The notes: generated from the letters alone by a model not told the origin. A DNA stretch of 64,000 nt from Straminergon stramineum (GCA_963920665.1 OY987264.1:18704906-18768905); one strand, 5' to 3'. Shown: positions 25,863-39,060, counted from the first letter of the stretch. Numbers and translations are program-made.

Positions 25863-26936
25863 CAATTTGTAATTTCAGTCTAGTAACTTAGGTAGCACCA
25901 ACTCAACTTCATCCCTTGTCAAGACGGTATTTTCACAAACCTTAGTCCTTGTGTATTCGTCTGAGGGTAGTATAGTCACTCCTTCTCATTGTTTACAAGT
26001 AATAATACTATATTCTTGCTTGGACTTTCTCTATGAAGTAGTCTATTGTTTGTCAAAGCCAAGAAACAAACTACTTTTTCATATTAGTATTCACTTTGTG
26101 TTTGTTATAGCTTCTCGTAACACAAAATTATTTCATAGTTGTCTTGGACGAGAGAGATGTCAATTTCCTAGGACTTCATGTTTTTTCCATAACCATAATT
26201 CTAAATTTGGCTTAGAAACAAATGATTGAAAGACTTTGAATCACTATCAAATTCTCAGCTCCTTCATAATCAAATATCATTATCTTTCAATCCAAGTGCA
26301 ACATTGTTATCTTTTCTTTTTCCCTTGTGTGATCCATATGTTGCCTAGTTTAAAACTTTAGAATGATACTTGAAAAAAAGTTGTTATAACAAATCAAAGG
26401 TTTAGATTTTTATTTTGTTTATGACTTTCTCTAAGGAGTTTCAAAAAGGCCTTCAACATTCAAGAATTAAACAACTCTTTCTAGTTGAATGCTTTTTCTT
26501 ATACTACTGAAAGTAATTGGGTCAAATTTGAATTACACTTAAGAAACTTATAAAAAATTTAGTATGCAATACAATTGTCAAAAGAATGTGCATTCTTCCA
26601 TATAGAGTGTTTTGTAAACTTTGAACTCTTTAACTTTAACACTTGATTTTTCAACAAATATATTTTTCATGCACACTGCTTAATGTGTATTACAAACTAT
26701 CCAAATCTTAATAAATTTTTCTAAATGCTTAAATAAATTCTTTTTACAATTATGAGAAATCCTTAAAACAAAACAACCAAGGGCAATTATAGGAAAGGCC
26801 ACGATGAGATAATCTTCAAACAAGCTTCTAACTAAATTGAGGAATGCCTTCATATTGGCTATGGGAAATCCTCAATTGTTGCAAAACCTGTTGGCTTGCC
26901 AATTCCGAATCCAATTTGTCATTGTTTTAACTTTTA
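25863..26936. other. AT-rich intergenic DNA
   Basis: I see no gene or clear repeat here. A 92-codon frame at 25951-26229 has no recognisable domain. Confidence 0.5.
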
Positions 26937-27157
26937 AACATCCAGCTCATGACCGTTGTACTATGGGACATCCCTTTTTCTACTATGGGACATCACCTAC
27001 TTTAAAAAAAAATACTCATTGGAGGTCAGACTATTGTGCAAGATTTCTCTTTTTTGCACAAAATTTCAAAGATGAACAATTGTACTTTTGTCCTATATAG
27101 AAAGATCTTTTGTCATCCATCAAACCAAAAATATCCTCCACATCATGTAATAGTTAA
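26937..27157 (+). mobile_element. degenerate family-2 TTAA element
   Basis: It aligns with 6774-6990: GGGACATCACCTACTTTAA, an A-run, CATTGGAGGTCAGACTATTG, GATGAACAATTG and the 3' motif CATCCATCAAACCAAAAATA. The TIRs are worn (TTAACTTTTAAAC left, TAATAGTTAA right). This is an older copy. Confidence 0.6.
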
Positions 27158-29003
27158 CCACTTAATGGAATCCATTTGTTACCATTCATTACCCTCTTTA
27201 CTAAGAAACATCTATTACCATTCATTTACATTGATGTGTAGAGATGGAGTCAAAATCACAATTAGGTATTATTTTTGACCAAGAGACAAATGGAAATCAT
27301 TAACATTGCGTGAAAAGTAAAGAAAATTAGGAGAGTTTTGTATATTTTGTGAATTTTCAAAGTCAAGCTTGAAAGAAACCTCAAAGTGTTCTACAAGTGC
27401 ATGTTTGAAGTGTCTTGAAAAAGACCCAAAACTATTTACTTAAAGCTTGTTACTTTACAACTACGAAGTGCCATGTGTGAAGAAGGAGCCATTCAAAGTT
27501 ATTTCATCCCTTTAAAGCCAAGGATTGTTTTGGTTAGAGCAAGAAAACAGATAGAATCTTTAGCATGTATAGGTTTATTGAGGATAGTGGAGTTGAGGTG
27601 AAAAAAGTAACCATACCAAATTGAAGAATGAGTGATAAATAATGGGTGTGCAAAAAATAGGACAATCCACTATTGATATTGCAAGAATTTAGAGTTCTTG
27701 ACAGTGAATACAATGTTGTTGACATCAACTTATAAAAATATTCAATGGGTAACTGAATAGTAATAGATTTTAATCCCAAGACTATTGAGCTATTCAACAC
27801 AACATTTCAACACAACACATAAACATTTTATTTTAATCACTTTGAAAATTTATGTAATTTGACTTCTAAAAGTTGAAGAGTTATTTAAGACGCAAATAAT
27901 TTCTAATTTTGTTCGTATAGACAAGCATGCAAACATACATGTATCAACCCCTAAAGTAGATTATATGATTTGGAATGGTCAATATTTACTAGAAAATAGA
28001 TTATTTGGATTGAAATGATCAATAACTACAAGAAAGTGAACATTGCATGGTAACACAATGCATTGTTTATGAAGGCTTTAGGATTGGCATACATCTTGTG
28101 AAAATCCGAATAGAAACAAGATGCTAGAAATAGATTTTATTGATCATTCAAATCATTGATGAATATTGCATGTGTTTGTCAAGAAAAAAAATTGAGCAAA
28201 AGAAAGTCCATTAACTAGTGCTAAACTTAAATATAAAAAAACATCCTTCAAGGTCAATAAATCATTGCAAAATGGCAACATCAAAGTTGAAGCCAAGTAG
28301 ATGTGTGCATAAAATGTTCTTACTAATTGTTGGAATTGCTCATAGACATGTAGCTGATGCATCAATCCTGTTGTCCATGAATAATTGTAATTTAAGTGAA
28401 GTTCAAGTGCAAGATTTCAATTGCAAGAAAAAATTGTGTGGCCCGGATACATCTGTATACTTCGTTGTTCTCAATGATGAGCACATATTTGTAGAAGTGC
28501 ATCAAGGAAAGGAGGTTCACACCGTTCCTCTAGGCTAGTCTTGAAAATCACTCTTTTTAGATTCCCACATCCATGAGAAAACTTAATTTTTGAATTTCTA
28601 CCTCTAAGGTCTCCACTCAAAAGCAAGAGCCAATAGCACAAAGCACAATAGAGCCCTAGTTCGTTACATCTTAAATTTCAAATTAATAACAATCACCTTT
28701 ATTGGTAAGGTTTATAACATAGGAAGAAGGTGGATGTTATAAGTGGCTCTATGCTTGTAAAGTTGGTTTTAAAAAATAAATCATTTCATTGTAGAAAGAA
28801 TGTTGACCACTCACTTGTTTTTTTCTTCTTAAAACATGTGAGCCCTCAAGTTGGCACTTGGAACTGAGAGTTTTCTTTTTTGTTTGTTTTGTTAGGTTTT
28901 AAGTGTATTTATATGCAAAAAGGCATAAAAAGAATGTTTGAGTGATATTTGGTAGAAGTCCCTACCAATACAATGAGGAATCATTCTAGAAGTACATAGT
29001 ATC
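27158..29003. other. AT-rich intergenic DNA
   Basis: I see no supported gene. A 106-codon frame at 28218-28538 overlaps another on the opposite strand and has no recognisable domain. An isolated TCAACCCCTAAAG at about 27945 may be a worn TTAA-element end. Confidence 0.5.
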
Positions 29004-29163
29004 CATTAGTAGAAAATTCAGTTTTTCAGTTGATTCAATCGAGTTGATTTGGTCACTTTTTGACAAAAATTTGCTAATTTCAACAAAATTTTATCAAAAT
29101 CCATAGAAAAGTGACTGGATCAATACGACCAAATCAACAGAAAAATGGAATTTTCTACTAGTG
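29004..29163. mobile_element. CACTA miniature element with target duplication
   Basis: The left end CATTAGTAGAAAATTC and the right end GAATTTTCTACTAGTG are complementary apart from one base. The inverted similarity continues for about 60 bases per side, so most of the 160-base element is two arms. The 3-base direct repeat ATC flanks it at 29001-29003 and 29164-29166. CACTA elements make 3-base duplications, so the superfamily call is well supported. Confidence 0.85.
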
Positions 29164-32100
29164 ATCTAAAATACTCTAATTTCCTACTTCTAGTGCCTAG
29201 TTGAGAATTTGAGAGGTCATTTAAATGTTCTTGAGAGAATTAAAGTTTCAAGGGTTAGCCAATCCTACTGTTTTGTCCATGTTAAACTAGTCTTGCAAAT
29301 GCATGTAACACACTGACTAAGTCTATTTTAGGTTTAGAGAGTCTAGTATAGGTCATCAACTCACCATCTAATTCATGAAGAATTTGGATTGACAAATTCT
29401 TATTTGCAGGTAACTTATAGAAGAATGAATCAAACTGCAAATAAGGTGAAGAGAGAGTGATTGGAGCAAGAAGAAAGGTGCTTTTATTTTCAAAGCATGC
29501 TAGAAGTCGACATTGAAGCCGATTGTTTCAAGATTCCCCGATACAAAAATGATTTCTTCCTTGGGTGGAAATTTAAACGGAATTGTTAATTTTAGCTTCC
29601 CTATGAATAGTACAAAGTGAAATGTAATGTTGCACTTTGGTTTTGGGAATTTTTTAGAGGCTATTCAGCTATTGTGAGCGCCAAATTACCCACCCATGGT
29701 GATTTATGAACACAACTAGGTTCTGGATTTTGACTAAATGACTCCTACTTTTGGGTGTCTAAGTGTATTCCTCTATGCCTTCCAAGCAATGGATCTTTTT
29801 ACTAAGTGTCTAAGTGACCCCTAGTTGCAAAATTCACTTAAGCTACTTCCTATGTTTTGGGCTAACCGGATGGAGGGCCCGTTGAATGATTTGGGTGAAG
29901 CCCAATCCAGGGCCTAACTATCTGAAGAACCCTCTAGTTAATCTCGTGCCATTTCTAAAAATATAAGACTCGGCCTTATCCGACCTTTCTAGCCAAAGTT
30001 ATGGTTGGATGAAGTTTGAACGCTACTCAATTCTTCAAACTTCATTCATCAATTACACTTAGCTCCCCAATTCAAAAAGGTCCTAAATTTTGGGGTATGG
30101 TTCACAAGGGTTGCCCCTACCCAGATCTGGAATTGGACCCTGATCAGGGATTTCTACTGAATTTTCATCCAAGCCTTATCCAAACTTCATTCGCTAATTT
30201 CTCCTAACTTACAACTCGGAATTGACTTTTTTCTTTGGCCCTAGACCCTAGATGGGAGCCTCCTTCTAAAGTGGTTAATTCTCAGTCTAACCCGGAGTTT
30301 AGCTATTCTTCATCCAACTTGATCCTAAATTTCATTTGGCCATAACTTTCTCAATTTTCGCCCGACTTGGGTGTGCTTTTAGAGTTTTGGAAAGCTACAA
30401 CCTTCTTCTCTAAGATTATGCCCTTGGAAATGACTTGAACTACGGTCCTGAGGGTTTGTCTTAGGGGTAGGCCTTGGCCCAAGCGACTAAATTCTAGTTA
30501 GACCCTAGGGAAAGTTTGGAGAGGTCTCACTCATACCTTGGAACTTGAGTCATTGATTGCGCCACCTGGAAGCTCTACCTCCTCTGCCATGAACTCCCGT
30601 GCCGTAAAACAATGAACCACCGTTTTAATCATGAACTAAATTGGTACAAGGATTTATTTGCCGATCTTTCCCCCTCCTCTTTCTTTCCTCTCTCTCTTCC
30701 TTTTCTTTCCTCCCATGCTCAAAGGTGGCCCAACTACCCCCCAATCTCACCCACTATGCTAATCTTAAATACGTGTCATACCTTTCTCCTAGTTGAGCTA
30801 CTTCTTACGTCCTATACTTACGTCTCACGCTTAATCTTGGAGTGATTACTTACTTCTAATCCAAGGGCCTAAGTAAGTCTTATGGATTTCCCCTCCTATC
30901 TTATCTACTTCTATTCCTCTCCCTCAAATTGTCATTCCCTTGTGTCTCCTCCTCATTCTTTTATCCATTTGCTCATTGCTTCGATGGTAGTTTGCGGGAG
31001 ACAAGGCGTTGGATTCCCCGCCCCAATGGCTTGCTTAGTGTAGTTGATTGTGTTGTGCGCCTTCCCCCCTCTTCCTTCCAATTTTAGACTTCAACTTTTT
31101 TTGTACCCTTCGGTCCTGGACAACCCCAAATCCACCATCCCTTCCCCCCTAGTGCTAATCAGGGACTAGCCTATATCAAAACCCCACAACACCCGACCCT
31201 AAAGCCCACTCCAAACCCCAAGCCTACTTGTGCCAGAACCCACAGCCCTGAACCCTATATTGGCACCCATAGTACATGGCCCCTTCCTGAACCCCGACCC
31301 CTTCCCAACTCGGCCCGCCAATATAGGAATCCATAGCAACCACCCTTGTGCCGGAACCCATAGTACCTGACCTTAGGTCGGAACCCACAACACCCGACTC
31401 CCTGCCTTATCTGGTGGTTGGGGGGTGCCAGGGGCGTGATTGGGCTGCTGCTGGACTATTCTTTTTTCCTCTTTCAGGCTCTAAAAAGGAAGGGTAAAAG
31501 GTCATGGTTTTGCTATCGGGTGGTGGTTTAGGTTCGCTTGGGAGAAGGTATTACTCTATTCGTCACTAATTGTTCCCTACACCAACCTTGACCCCTAGTT
31601 CCTATTGTTTCTTTTTGGGACCTAAACTTTGGTTTGTTCCCCTTGTGTTTTGGGAACTAAACCTTGTGGGGAGAGGGGCCACGTGGGCGCACGGGTCCCC
31701 CGTGAGGTGGTTTTAATGCACTGCTAATACTTTCCACTCCAAAGGAGTTCAAAGCTTCACCATCGTTTCCTCCTTTTAACGCACTACTAAGACTTTCCAC
31801 CCTAGCAGGGTCAAAGCTTCGCCATCGTTCTCCCCTTTTTCATACACTACTAAGACTTGGCACCCCTAGGGGGTTCAAAGCTTCGCCGTCTTTCCACTTA
31901 CCTCACCTACCACAAAGACTCTTTTACCCTATGGGTTCAAAGTTTCATTGTAAGGCGAGACCCACTATCTTCACACCCTTGTGCCTCTCGATCAAGGAAT
32001 AACACGCCACAGTTAGGGACAAGGACGAAAGACAAAAGAAAGAACTTGGACAATCAAGCTTAGTGACACAGGTTAGTAGCATCAACAACTTGAACTAAAG

Positions 32101-32571
32101 GCCCCCTAAAGCAGCATCACTAGTCATATATGGGTTGCTCTACGGTTAGTCCACAAAAACAAGGGGAGTGACCAAATGGGTCTCCCAAAGGCAAGCACCC
32201 ACAATCTGTAGCACCCTAGCAGTTAGTAAGGGCTTCCAAGCTCAAGCTTGGAAGTGTTAGTACCACGCTTAATCGAAAGACAAGGCAAGGGACCCCCAAA
32301 GGCCTTGCAAGCTCCAACAAACAACAACAATGGCCAAAAGTGCCCAAAAAACATCATTGCAAGGTTGGAAGCTAAAATACCACAATTCCCAACACAAGTT
32401 GGATCCAACGAACTCAATTACACAAAAAAAGGGTGGTGAGAGAGGAGAAGGGGTGTCCTTTTATACTTTTCCCAAGCACCCACCTCTCCTTGTTCATCTA
32501 AGTTAACCTTATCTTATCAGATTTTCATCCAAAACCCAAGGTTTTCATCCTATGCTAGTCCACTAAGCTAA
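29164..32571. other. intergenic, retroelement-like CT-rich DNA
   Basis: No intact gene is seen. From about 29640 the composition becomes less AT-rich and pyrimidine-rich, resembling LTR or untranslated retroelement sequence next to the repeat at 32572. It contains the 63-base tandem array listed separately. Short frames at 31857-32063, 32223-32417 and 32248-32439 have no recognised domain. Confidence 0.45.
31711..31950. repeat. 63-base tandem repeat, about four units
   Basis: Units begin at about 31718, 31781, 31844 and 31905. Each has a CACTACTAAGACT-like block, a C-rich block and TTCAAAGCTTCGCC. The last unit is the most diverged. The core GGCGAAGCTTTGA recurs on the other strand near 35253 and, with one mismatch, near 35316. 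Confidence 0.7.
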
Positions 32572-33707
32572 CTTTTGGAGATTAACTCTGAATCGCAAAC
32601 AGATTGCGCCATTGGCTTCAAAAGACCATTTCCAATTTGGAGGCACTTACTTCCCCCTTTCCTATCTTCAAAATCACGACGAAATCTAGCGCCAACTTTA
32701 ACGCCAAAAATTGGGGAAAATCCAAACTTTGGGGGGGTTGACCTTTCTAGCCAAAGCAACTAGCCTAGACTCCTAAGTAGGTACGGGGGAGTGAGAAAAG
32801 ACCTATCTTGCGCTCCATTCCGCTTTCGTATGCTCCCGCTCCGTTGGTCAAACCTGCCGTAGACTTTAATTTTTGTTAATTGTCAGGGAATGCTGCAGGT
32901 TTGGGTACCTCTGACTATCAGAATGTCATGAAACTTGTCAAGTCAGCTTATTAACATAAATGATGTTATGCTAATTTTTAGTAGGAATTTACCGCCACCT
33001 GGGGAATTTCTAGGAATTTCCCATCACAGATTTGGGTAGTTGATCGTCCAGAAAGACATCTTCTAACTATTAAAAAATTATGAAAGGATCCCATGACACA
33101 TGTGTAGGCTCATATTTTTACTCTACACATCGGCTCAGGGGGGACAATTTCCACCCCTTCATTTAATTATAGGTGGTTGGAGAATCTTCTACACTAGGGG
33201 GAATCATGGCAAACCGACTTTGCCGTTGGTTCCCGGGCATGAGTTTCACTTTGAACCACCCTCCTCGGACCTTAGATTCCTCCATAGTCCCACCTTGGAA
33301 TTTTCGACATTTGCAAGCCAATAATTTGGGTTTTTTCTATTTCGTTGGTAGAATGGGGAAATTAGAACCTATCTTCGGGAACTAATTCCTATGCCTCACC
33401 AGGGTTCCCTCAACCAAATTTAGCTTAGAGATGTCCGTCCCATGTGGGGTTATGAGCCTAATACGCCCATCATTCATAATTGACCCATTTGTCATGATTA
33501 GTTGGGTTCTAACCTATTTACAACTCTTGGTTGGGCCATTCTAGCTACAACATACACAAACCAGACCAAATACTATATTGGAATATGACATTCCTATTTT
33601 GGTTCTACACTCTTTTTAGAGGGTTTTATATAATAAAATGAAATTAAAATGACAAAATATGAAAATAAGAAAGAGTGAGCCTATTGTGATGAATTGGGGT
33701 CTCACAG
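32572..33707. repeat. dispersed 1.14-kb repeat, copy 2 (LTR-like)
   Basis: This is the partner of 21727-22879. On the minus strand it opens TGTGAGACCCCAATTCATCA. Small overlapping frames inside it (32568-32763, both strands) are probably chance. Confidence 0.6.
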
Positions 33708-36700
33708 CTATCCAAAATGTTTTAGATTTTTCCAAAATATTCTCAATGACTCCATGGAAAGTCAACCACCTTGAAATATGGTCATAAATTCCTAGAAATT
33801 ACCCATGTTGCTGTAAAATCTCTCCAGAAATTAGGATAGGGTTTTCTATGTTGATAAAGTGCCCTACAAAGTTTGAAGACATTCTAACATTTCCAAGTAT
33901 CAAAATTGGCAACGATATTAAACTTTTAATGAATTTACAACTTGGCGGTGGGTTGATTGACATACCAGAAGTTGACGGTGTCTAAATGTTGTGAATGAAG
34001 GGTCTTTTCTTACTCTCACAAACCTTTCGAGTAACTCTAGTTGAATGGTTTCCTCAAAAGATGCAAATTCCAAAAGTTGGATTTTTGACTTTCTTTGAAA
34101 TTACTGTAAGTTGATTTTACGCTTACAAATGACTTGGAAGTATGAGACATGAGGTCCTTCCAACTAATTTAGGTATTTTGAACACAATGACATAATCTTT
34201 TTTCAATTTAGAGTTGTTTCTTAAATGATAGGAAGGATTCAGTAGTGTGTTTGACTTTTTAGGAGTAATTTGTGGTAATTCAAAGTTAATTTTGCAAATA
34301 TCCTTTAAAAAATCAAAGATTGGATTTAGCGAAGATCTCTTTTCTTGTGTAACAAGCCATCTTTGTTCTAAAGAAAGACAATTTAGAAATAAATTTGGAT
34401 TAATTAGCAAAATATCTAGGTTAGTTAGTTAGGGTTACTTTCAAAATATCTTTGGAAAAAAATCTTGCATTTAATTTAGTCAAGATTTATTAGCTAAATG
34501 AAAAAGGCTCTAGAGAATTCTTCCATTAAACAAAGATTATTTAGGAAATACTTTAGGTTAGTTTAGCAAATATCTAAAGGTCGAAAGTAAATGTTTACAC
34601 ACCGACGATTTACCGGGGAGGGGCATGATACAAGTATAAAAGCCTCCCCTTCGAGGTTGTCGATACCCTCATTATGATAACTAAACTTTGCTTTTGTTTC
34701 TCTCGTGCTATCGGCGTGGTCGGAGCATTGATCGAAGTCAAGAACCGACCTTATTTCATTCTATTTTTTCATTTGTGCACTTTGAAGGACAAGAGGGTTC
34801 CTTCAAAGTGATTTCTATTGAGTTTTCTTGAGTTTTTAGAAGCTAAGCCTCTATTTCCTTTGATTTGTGAGAGTTTTAGAAGGGAGAAACCTCCAAACTC
34901 TAATTTTATTTCAGATTTCTTAGAATACTAACACTTTATGCTCATTGCAACAACATTTGGTACTAATATGCTTAAGGTAGTGAAGCTTGATTTTGCTAAA
35001 AGTGTGTTAGACTAATTCTAGCCCAAAATTCGTTGTATAACGGAAATTGGGTTTTAATTGTTAAAGTTCGATTTAAATACTATCATGTGTACCTACTTTA
35101 GTAGTTAATTCATGACCATTATTGAAATTTTGTGAATTTAATCTTTAATGTTCAGTTAAGTACTGTCATGTGTACTTCCTTTAAAGATTAAATTTTCAAA
35201 ATACTATTATTTTGCTTGTTGATACCTTGTATGCTTAGGGCTACCCTTGCATGGCGAAGCTTTGACTTATAAAAGTTAAAATTTGCCTTAGAAAAATTTG
35301 GAATTGCCCCTACATGGCGGAGCTTTGACCTTGGAATAATCAAATTTGATACTTTTTCAAGATGGTTCCAAGTATATAAGTACTTGAAACCATTAGAGAG
35401 CCCTCTTTCTTGTATGCTTAAAAAATGCCTTTGCATATGGAAGTGATTTGGGTCATTTGATTTCGTGAGAGAATTAAAAAGAAGTAGCAAAAATCTTTAG
35501 TTTGAATTCTTGAGAAAATCCCTAGTAGTAATTGGACAAAAAAACAAAATTTAGATTGTTAGTTTAGAATTTAAGAAGTTGGAAAATTTCCCCCAAACCC
35601 TAAAAAATTAGCTTAGTTTTAGTTAGGAAGTTAATTAAGTTGAAAATTAGCTTGGTTAGTATGAGATCAGTTAAATTTAGTATAGTTAGGGAGAATTTTA
35701 ATTAATCAGTTACTTGAGGAAAGAATTGTAGTACAACACAAAAGATCAAACATCGTAATTATAATAGAACCACCATTACAACGAATCATCAACCGCAACC
35801 AATTGAAGACAGACAAGGACTGATCCCAAATTGGATGGGCAACTACACTAAATAGTGAAATTAGGTTGCCTTAACAATTAGGTTGCCTTACCCCAAGAAA
35901 GTTATTTTACAAGCCATCAAAGTCAACAAATATTTCTAAAAATGTTTCCATTTGTACACATGGAGATTCATGAGTCCCAAATATAGCGATATGAAATTCA
36001 AAAGTAGTTCATTCTTGTACAAGAACGGTAAATATTTATTTAGTGTCAAATGTCAAGAAATTAGTGAGGGACAACCTAATTTCACTATTCAATGTAGAGG
36101 ATGGAACATGAAATGGGTCGGAGACTAGGGAACGCGGTCGCAAGGGCCGGCCAACTGCTCTTCGCCAAGTGGCGAAAGCCCGACGAACGAGTCTCAGAGC
36201 CAGAGACAAGGAGTTGGGAGACATAACAAGCTAGAGAGGGTGATTGGTCGATTGACTCCAGGGCTTGGAATACAACTCAGTATAGTGGTTCTTTTTTAAA
36301 AATTGGTAAGTAGTTAGCTAGGCAGTGGTAGCCTCATTCAACCAAACTTTTGGTTTTTACTCAAAATTGTTTAAAACTCTCATGTCTATTATAGCCACAA
36401 CAACCTCTCCAAAAAGAACAAACAAGAATAACATAACAAGTGAGAGAGATGAAGTGAAGGATACTTAAAAGTAAGAGGAAAAAAGGTGACGAGAGACAAA
36501 GAATATTTACAATTAATAAGGTATGAACAATTTGATTTGATTTGATTCCTTAATACTATTCATTAATTTGTTAGGTAGTCATTAATTAGGATTCCTATAG
36601 GGATTAGAAGGCTAGGCTTTGGTTAAGTTTTGTTTTATTAGGGCTAATAAAACAAATAGATAAAACAAAATGCCGACTAATATCTTTTGGATGATTAGAA

Positions 36701-36909
36701 AAATTACAAAATAATTAGATTTGATTTGATTTGATTTAGTGAATTTTAAGGTTTTGGGTTATTAAAATAATTTTTAATTAATTAGGAATCATCCTTAGAA
36801 CAACCAAAATTAATAAAATTCCATAACTATTAGTAGGGAAAGCAAAATTAAAATTAAAATACAACAACAACCAAGGATTAATTTCAAATTGTGCCATGGA
36901 TTAGCAAAA
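33708..36909. other. intergenic, possible LTR promoter fragment
   Basis: No gene is seen. A TATAAAA at 34635-34641 sits in a short GC-rich patch (GGGGAGGGGCATG before it, GCCTCCCC after it) and may be the promoter of a lost LTR. Two short related blocks near 35240 and 35305 each contain GCATGGCGAAGCTTTGA or a one-mismatch version. AT-rich runs with TTGATTTGATTTGAT repeats lie at 36535 and 36720. Confidence 0.4.
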
Positions 36910-36990
36910 ATGGAGGAGGGAGCCAGTTACTACGAGATGATTCATCTCGTGATCCTCAAGGACGACACAATCGCCCCCTACATGGGCAAG
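36910..36990 (+). other. orphan exon-like fragment
   Basis: An island of GC-richer sequence in AT-rich DNA opens ATGGAGGAGGGAGCC. It codes 27 residues (MEEGASYYEMIHLVILKDDT, then IAPYMGK) and ends at a donor-like AAG|GTACAT. The frame stays open upstream to at least 36880. YYEMI....LK....PY..K weakly recalls the linker-histone GH1 fold, but the spacing is two residues short. I do not recognise the protein. It could be a captured gene fragment. Confidence 0.35.
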
Positions 36991-38689
36991 GTACATTAAG
37001 CTCTCATCTTTTGCTTTTTAAGTTGATTTAAATTCCCTTGATAAGATAAAACTAAGAAAAAACTTTGAAAATTAACCTTAAACAATTACGAACTAGATCT
37101 TAATAAGTAATAATAAAAAATTCAACCATTTACAATTAGATGAACTTTATTTGAAATTTGGATGAAAAATCAATATTTTCATCTAAAAGAATCAAACAAG
37201 GGAATCTTAAAATTTGGAGAGGATTTGGAAATTTTAGATTAATTAAGAATTATAGTTGTTCGCGTAGATCAAGAGTAATTAATGAATGAAGTTTACTTTG
37301 CTAAACTTTTAACCAAATTTCATCCATTAATAACTTTTTCATTAGGAATCTAGTATTTTAGTGTTTTGCCTTGTTGGAAAGGTAATTTCTGAATTTTAAT
37401 CTTAAAAATATAAAAATCCTAAAAATAATAGTTTAGAATAGGAAGTTTCATTTAGATTAGATTAGAAGATAATTATAAAGAATCTTAAAAGAATCTCTAA
37501 GGAATCATTTAAATTAGAAATCAATTAGGCAATCTTTTAAGAATTCCAAAACTCATTTTCATTTAAAAATTACTTTAATTTTAAGTAGGAGAAGGTTGAA
37601 TGAAGATTGGTCCTAATTTGGATGAAGTTCTTTGATTATTGGTCAAAATAGGTTTAGTTTTAGAAATAGTTAATTAACATCATTAAAACTCAATCCTAAA
37701 ATTTGGATTTATTTAGATTAATTTTATTATTTTTAATTCGTGGATGAAGGTTGTGAGGTACTTAGGAGCTAATATTCATCCATTCATTTCTTTTACGAGG
37801 AAAGACATAATTTAACTTACTTTATCACTTCTAGAAGAGCAATTTACATTCTACAAGTAGGTTAGATTGATTTTAGTTTGAATTCATTAGATATTTGATA
37901 TAGTTAATCATAGTTAAATAAGTTTGGGATTTACATGATTTGAGTTCAATTAGGATATTACAAAACAAAGTGTCCATTGCTTGGAAGGCACAAATTGAAC
38001 TTAGATTGAAAACACGTAAGGTAATTGACTTAACATAAATAATTTCCATTGATCAAGGAAAGTGTACACAAAACTGGAGGACAAAATCCCCGTGGCGAGA
38101 GATTCTTTTTTCCTTTTCAATAACAAAATAAAAGGAAACATTAACTAGCAACTCAACACCCACAAAGCAACCGTGCACAACTGCCAAAGCCACTCACTTA
38201 CTTTTCTAAATAACAACTTTCCCAACCTTCTTCACATTCACAATAAGTTAGAAGCACCCAAATGTAACACAAGTCGTTTGTGGACACCTAGAAAATAATC
38301 TAAATCCAAGCGCTTGTAGACTCAAAGTAGACAAGAGGGGTTCTACTAAGTAGACATGTGGGGTTCCAAGAAGTTGTCATTCTTCCAAGAAGCAACCAAT
38401 CACCCGCACTTGATCCAAGTTTAGAGAGTGTTGCTTTTGGGTGTTTCCATGCCCACTTTGGTATTAGTCCAATGGTCCATAATAGGTGCATCTACGAAGT
38501 ACTTTTCAAAAATTCATATAATACTCATACAAGCTCAAAAAAATACGAAACCAATTTTGTTTGTTTCTTAAACCATTTCCTAGCACATGCACAACATTTT
38601 AATTCTTGTACGCACCTTCCATATCAAGAGATCCAAACAAGTATCACATTTAGGTGCTTCTACCTTAGATAAGTTCGAGTCTTTTGTGG
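36991..38689. other. AT-rich intergenic DNA
   Basis: I see no gene. If the fragment at 36910 is an exon, no convincing following exon is visible here. Confidence 0.5.
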
Positions 38690-39060
38690 CGGCAGAGCAA
38701 ATCAAAGCCTCAGGCTTCCAGGATCCACTCCAGCCGCCCAAACCTCCATACAGTCAGTTCCATCAACTGATAATTCAGAAACAAAAAAGACTCACTGAAA
38801 ACTCCCGGCCAGCCGGCCGGCCGGAATGCGCCGTTAGTAACGTGATCCAGATCAGTTCTCCATGGCCAGCCACATTCCAAGAGCCATTGGACTGAAATCA
38901 CACATCGTTGCAACGGCAGGAGAAAGCACAGTCAAAGCCTTTCTAGAGACTCAGCACTCGTGACGTAAAGCCCTTCAAAAGTGACTACAAAAGAGAATCC
39001 AAAATGATATTAGAAGCAGAGATACTGAGGACCGGACAAGAGCCGGGCTCAGCAGATTCA
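38690..39060. other. GC-rich island of unknown nature
   Basis: These 370 bases are clearly richer in GC than both flanks. They include a CCGGCCAGCCGGCCGGCCGG palindromic run near 38808-38827 and a TGACGTAA site near 38960. Overlapping frames occur on both strands (38587-38895 +, 38710-38913 -), with no recognisable domain. It could be a promoter, a non-coding RNA locus or a captured gene piece. Confidence 0.4.

Noticed and set aside
21729..32763. Similar short peptides (MEINS.SQTDC.IG) at the start of both LTR-like repeats
   Set aside because: The likeness follows from DNA similarity of the repeats. The frames soon diverge and a real gene is unlikely.
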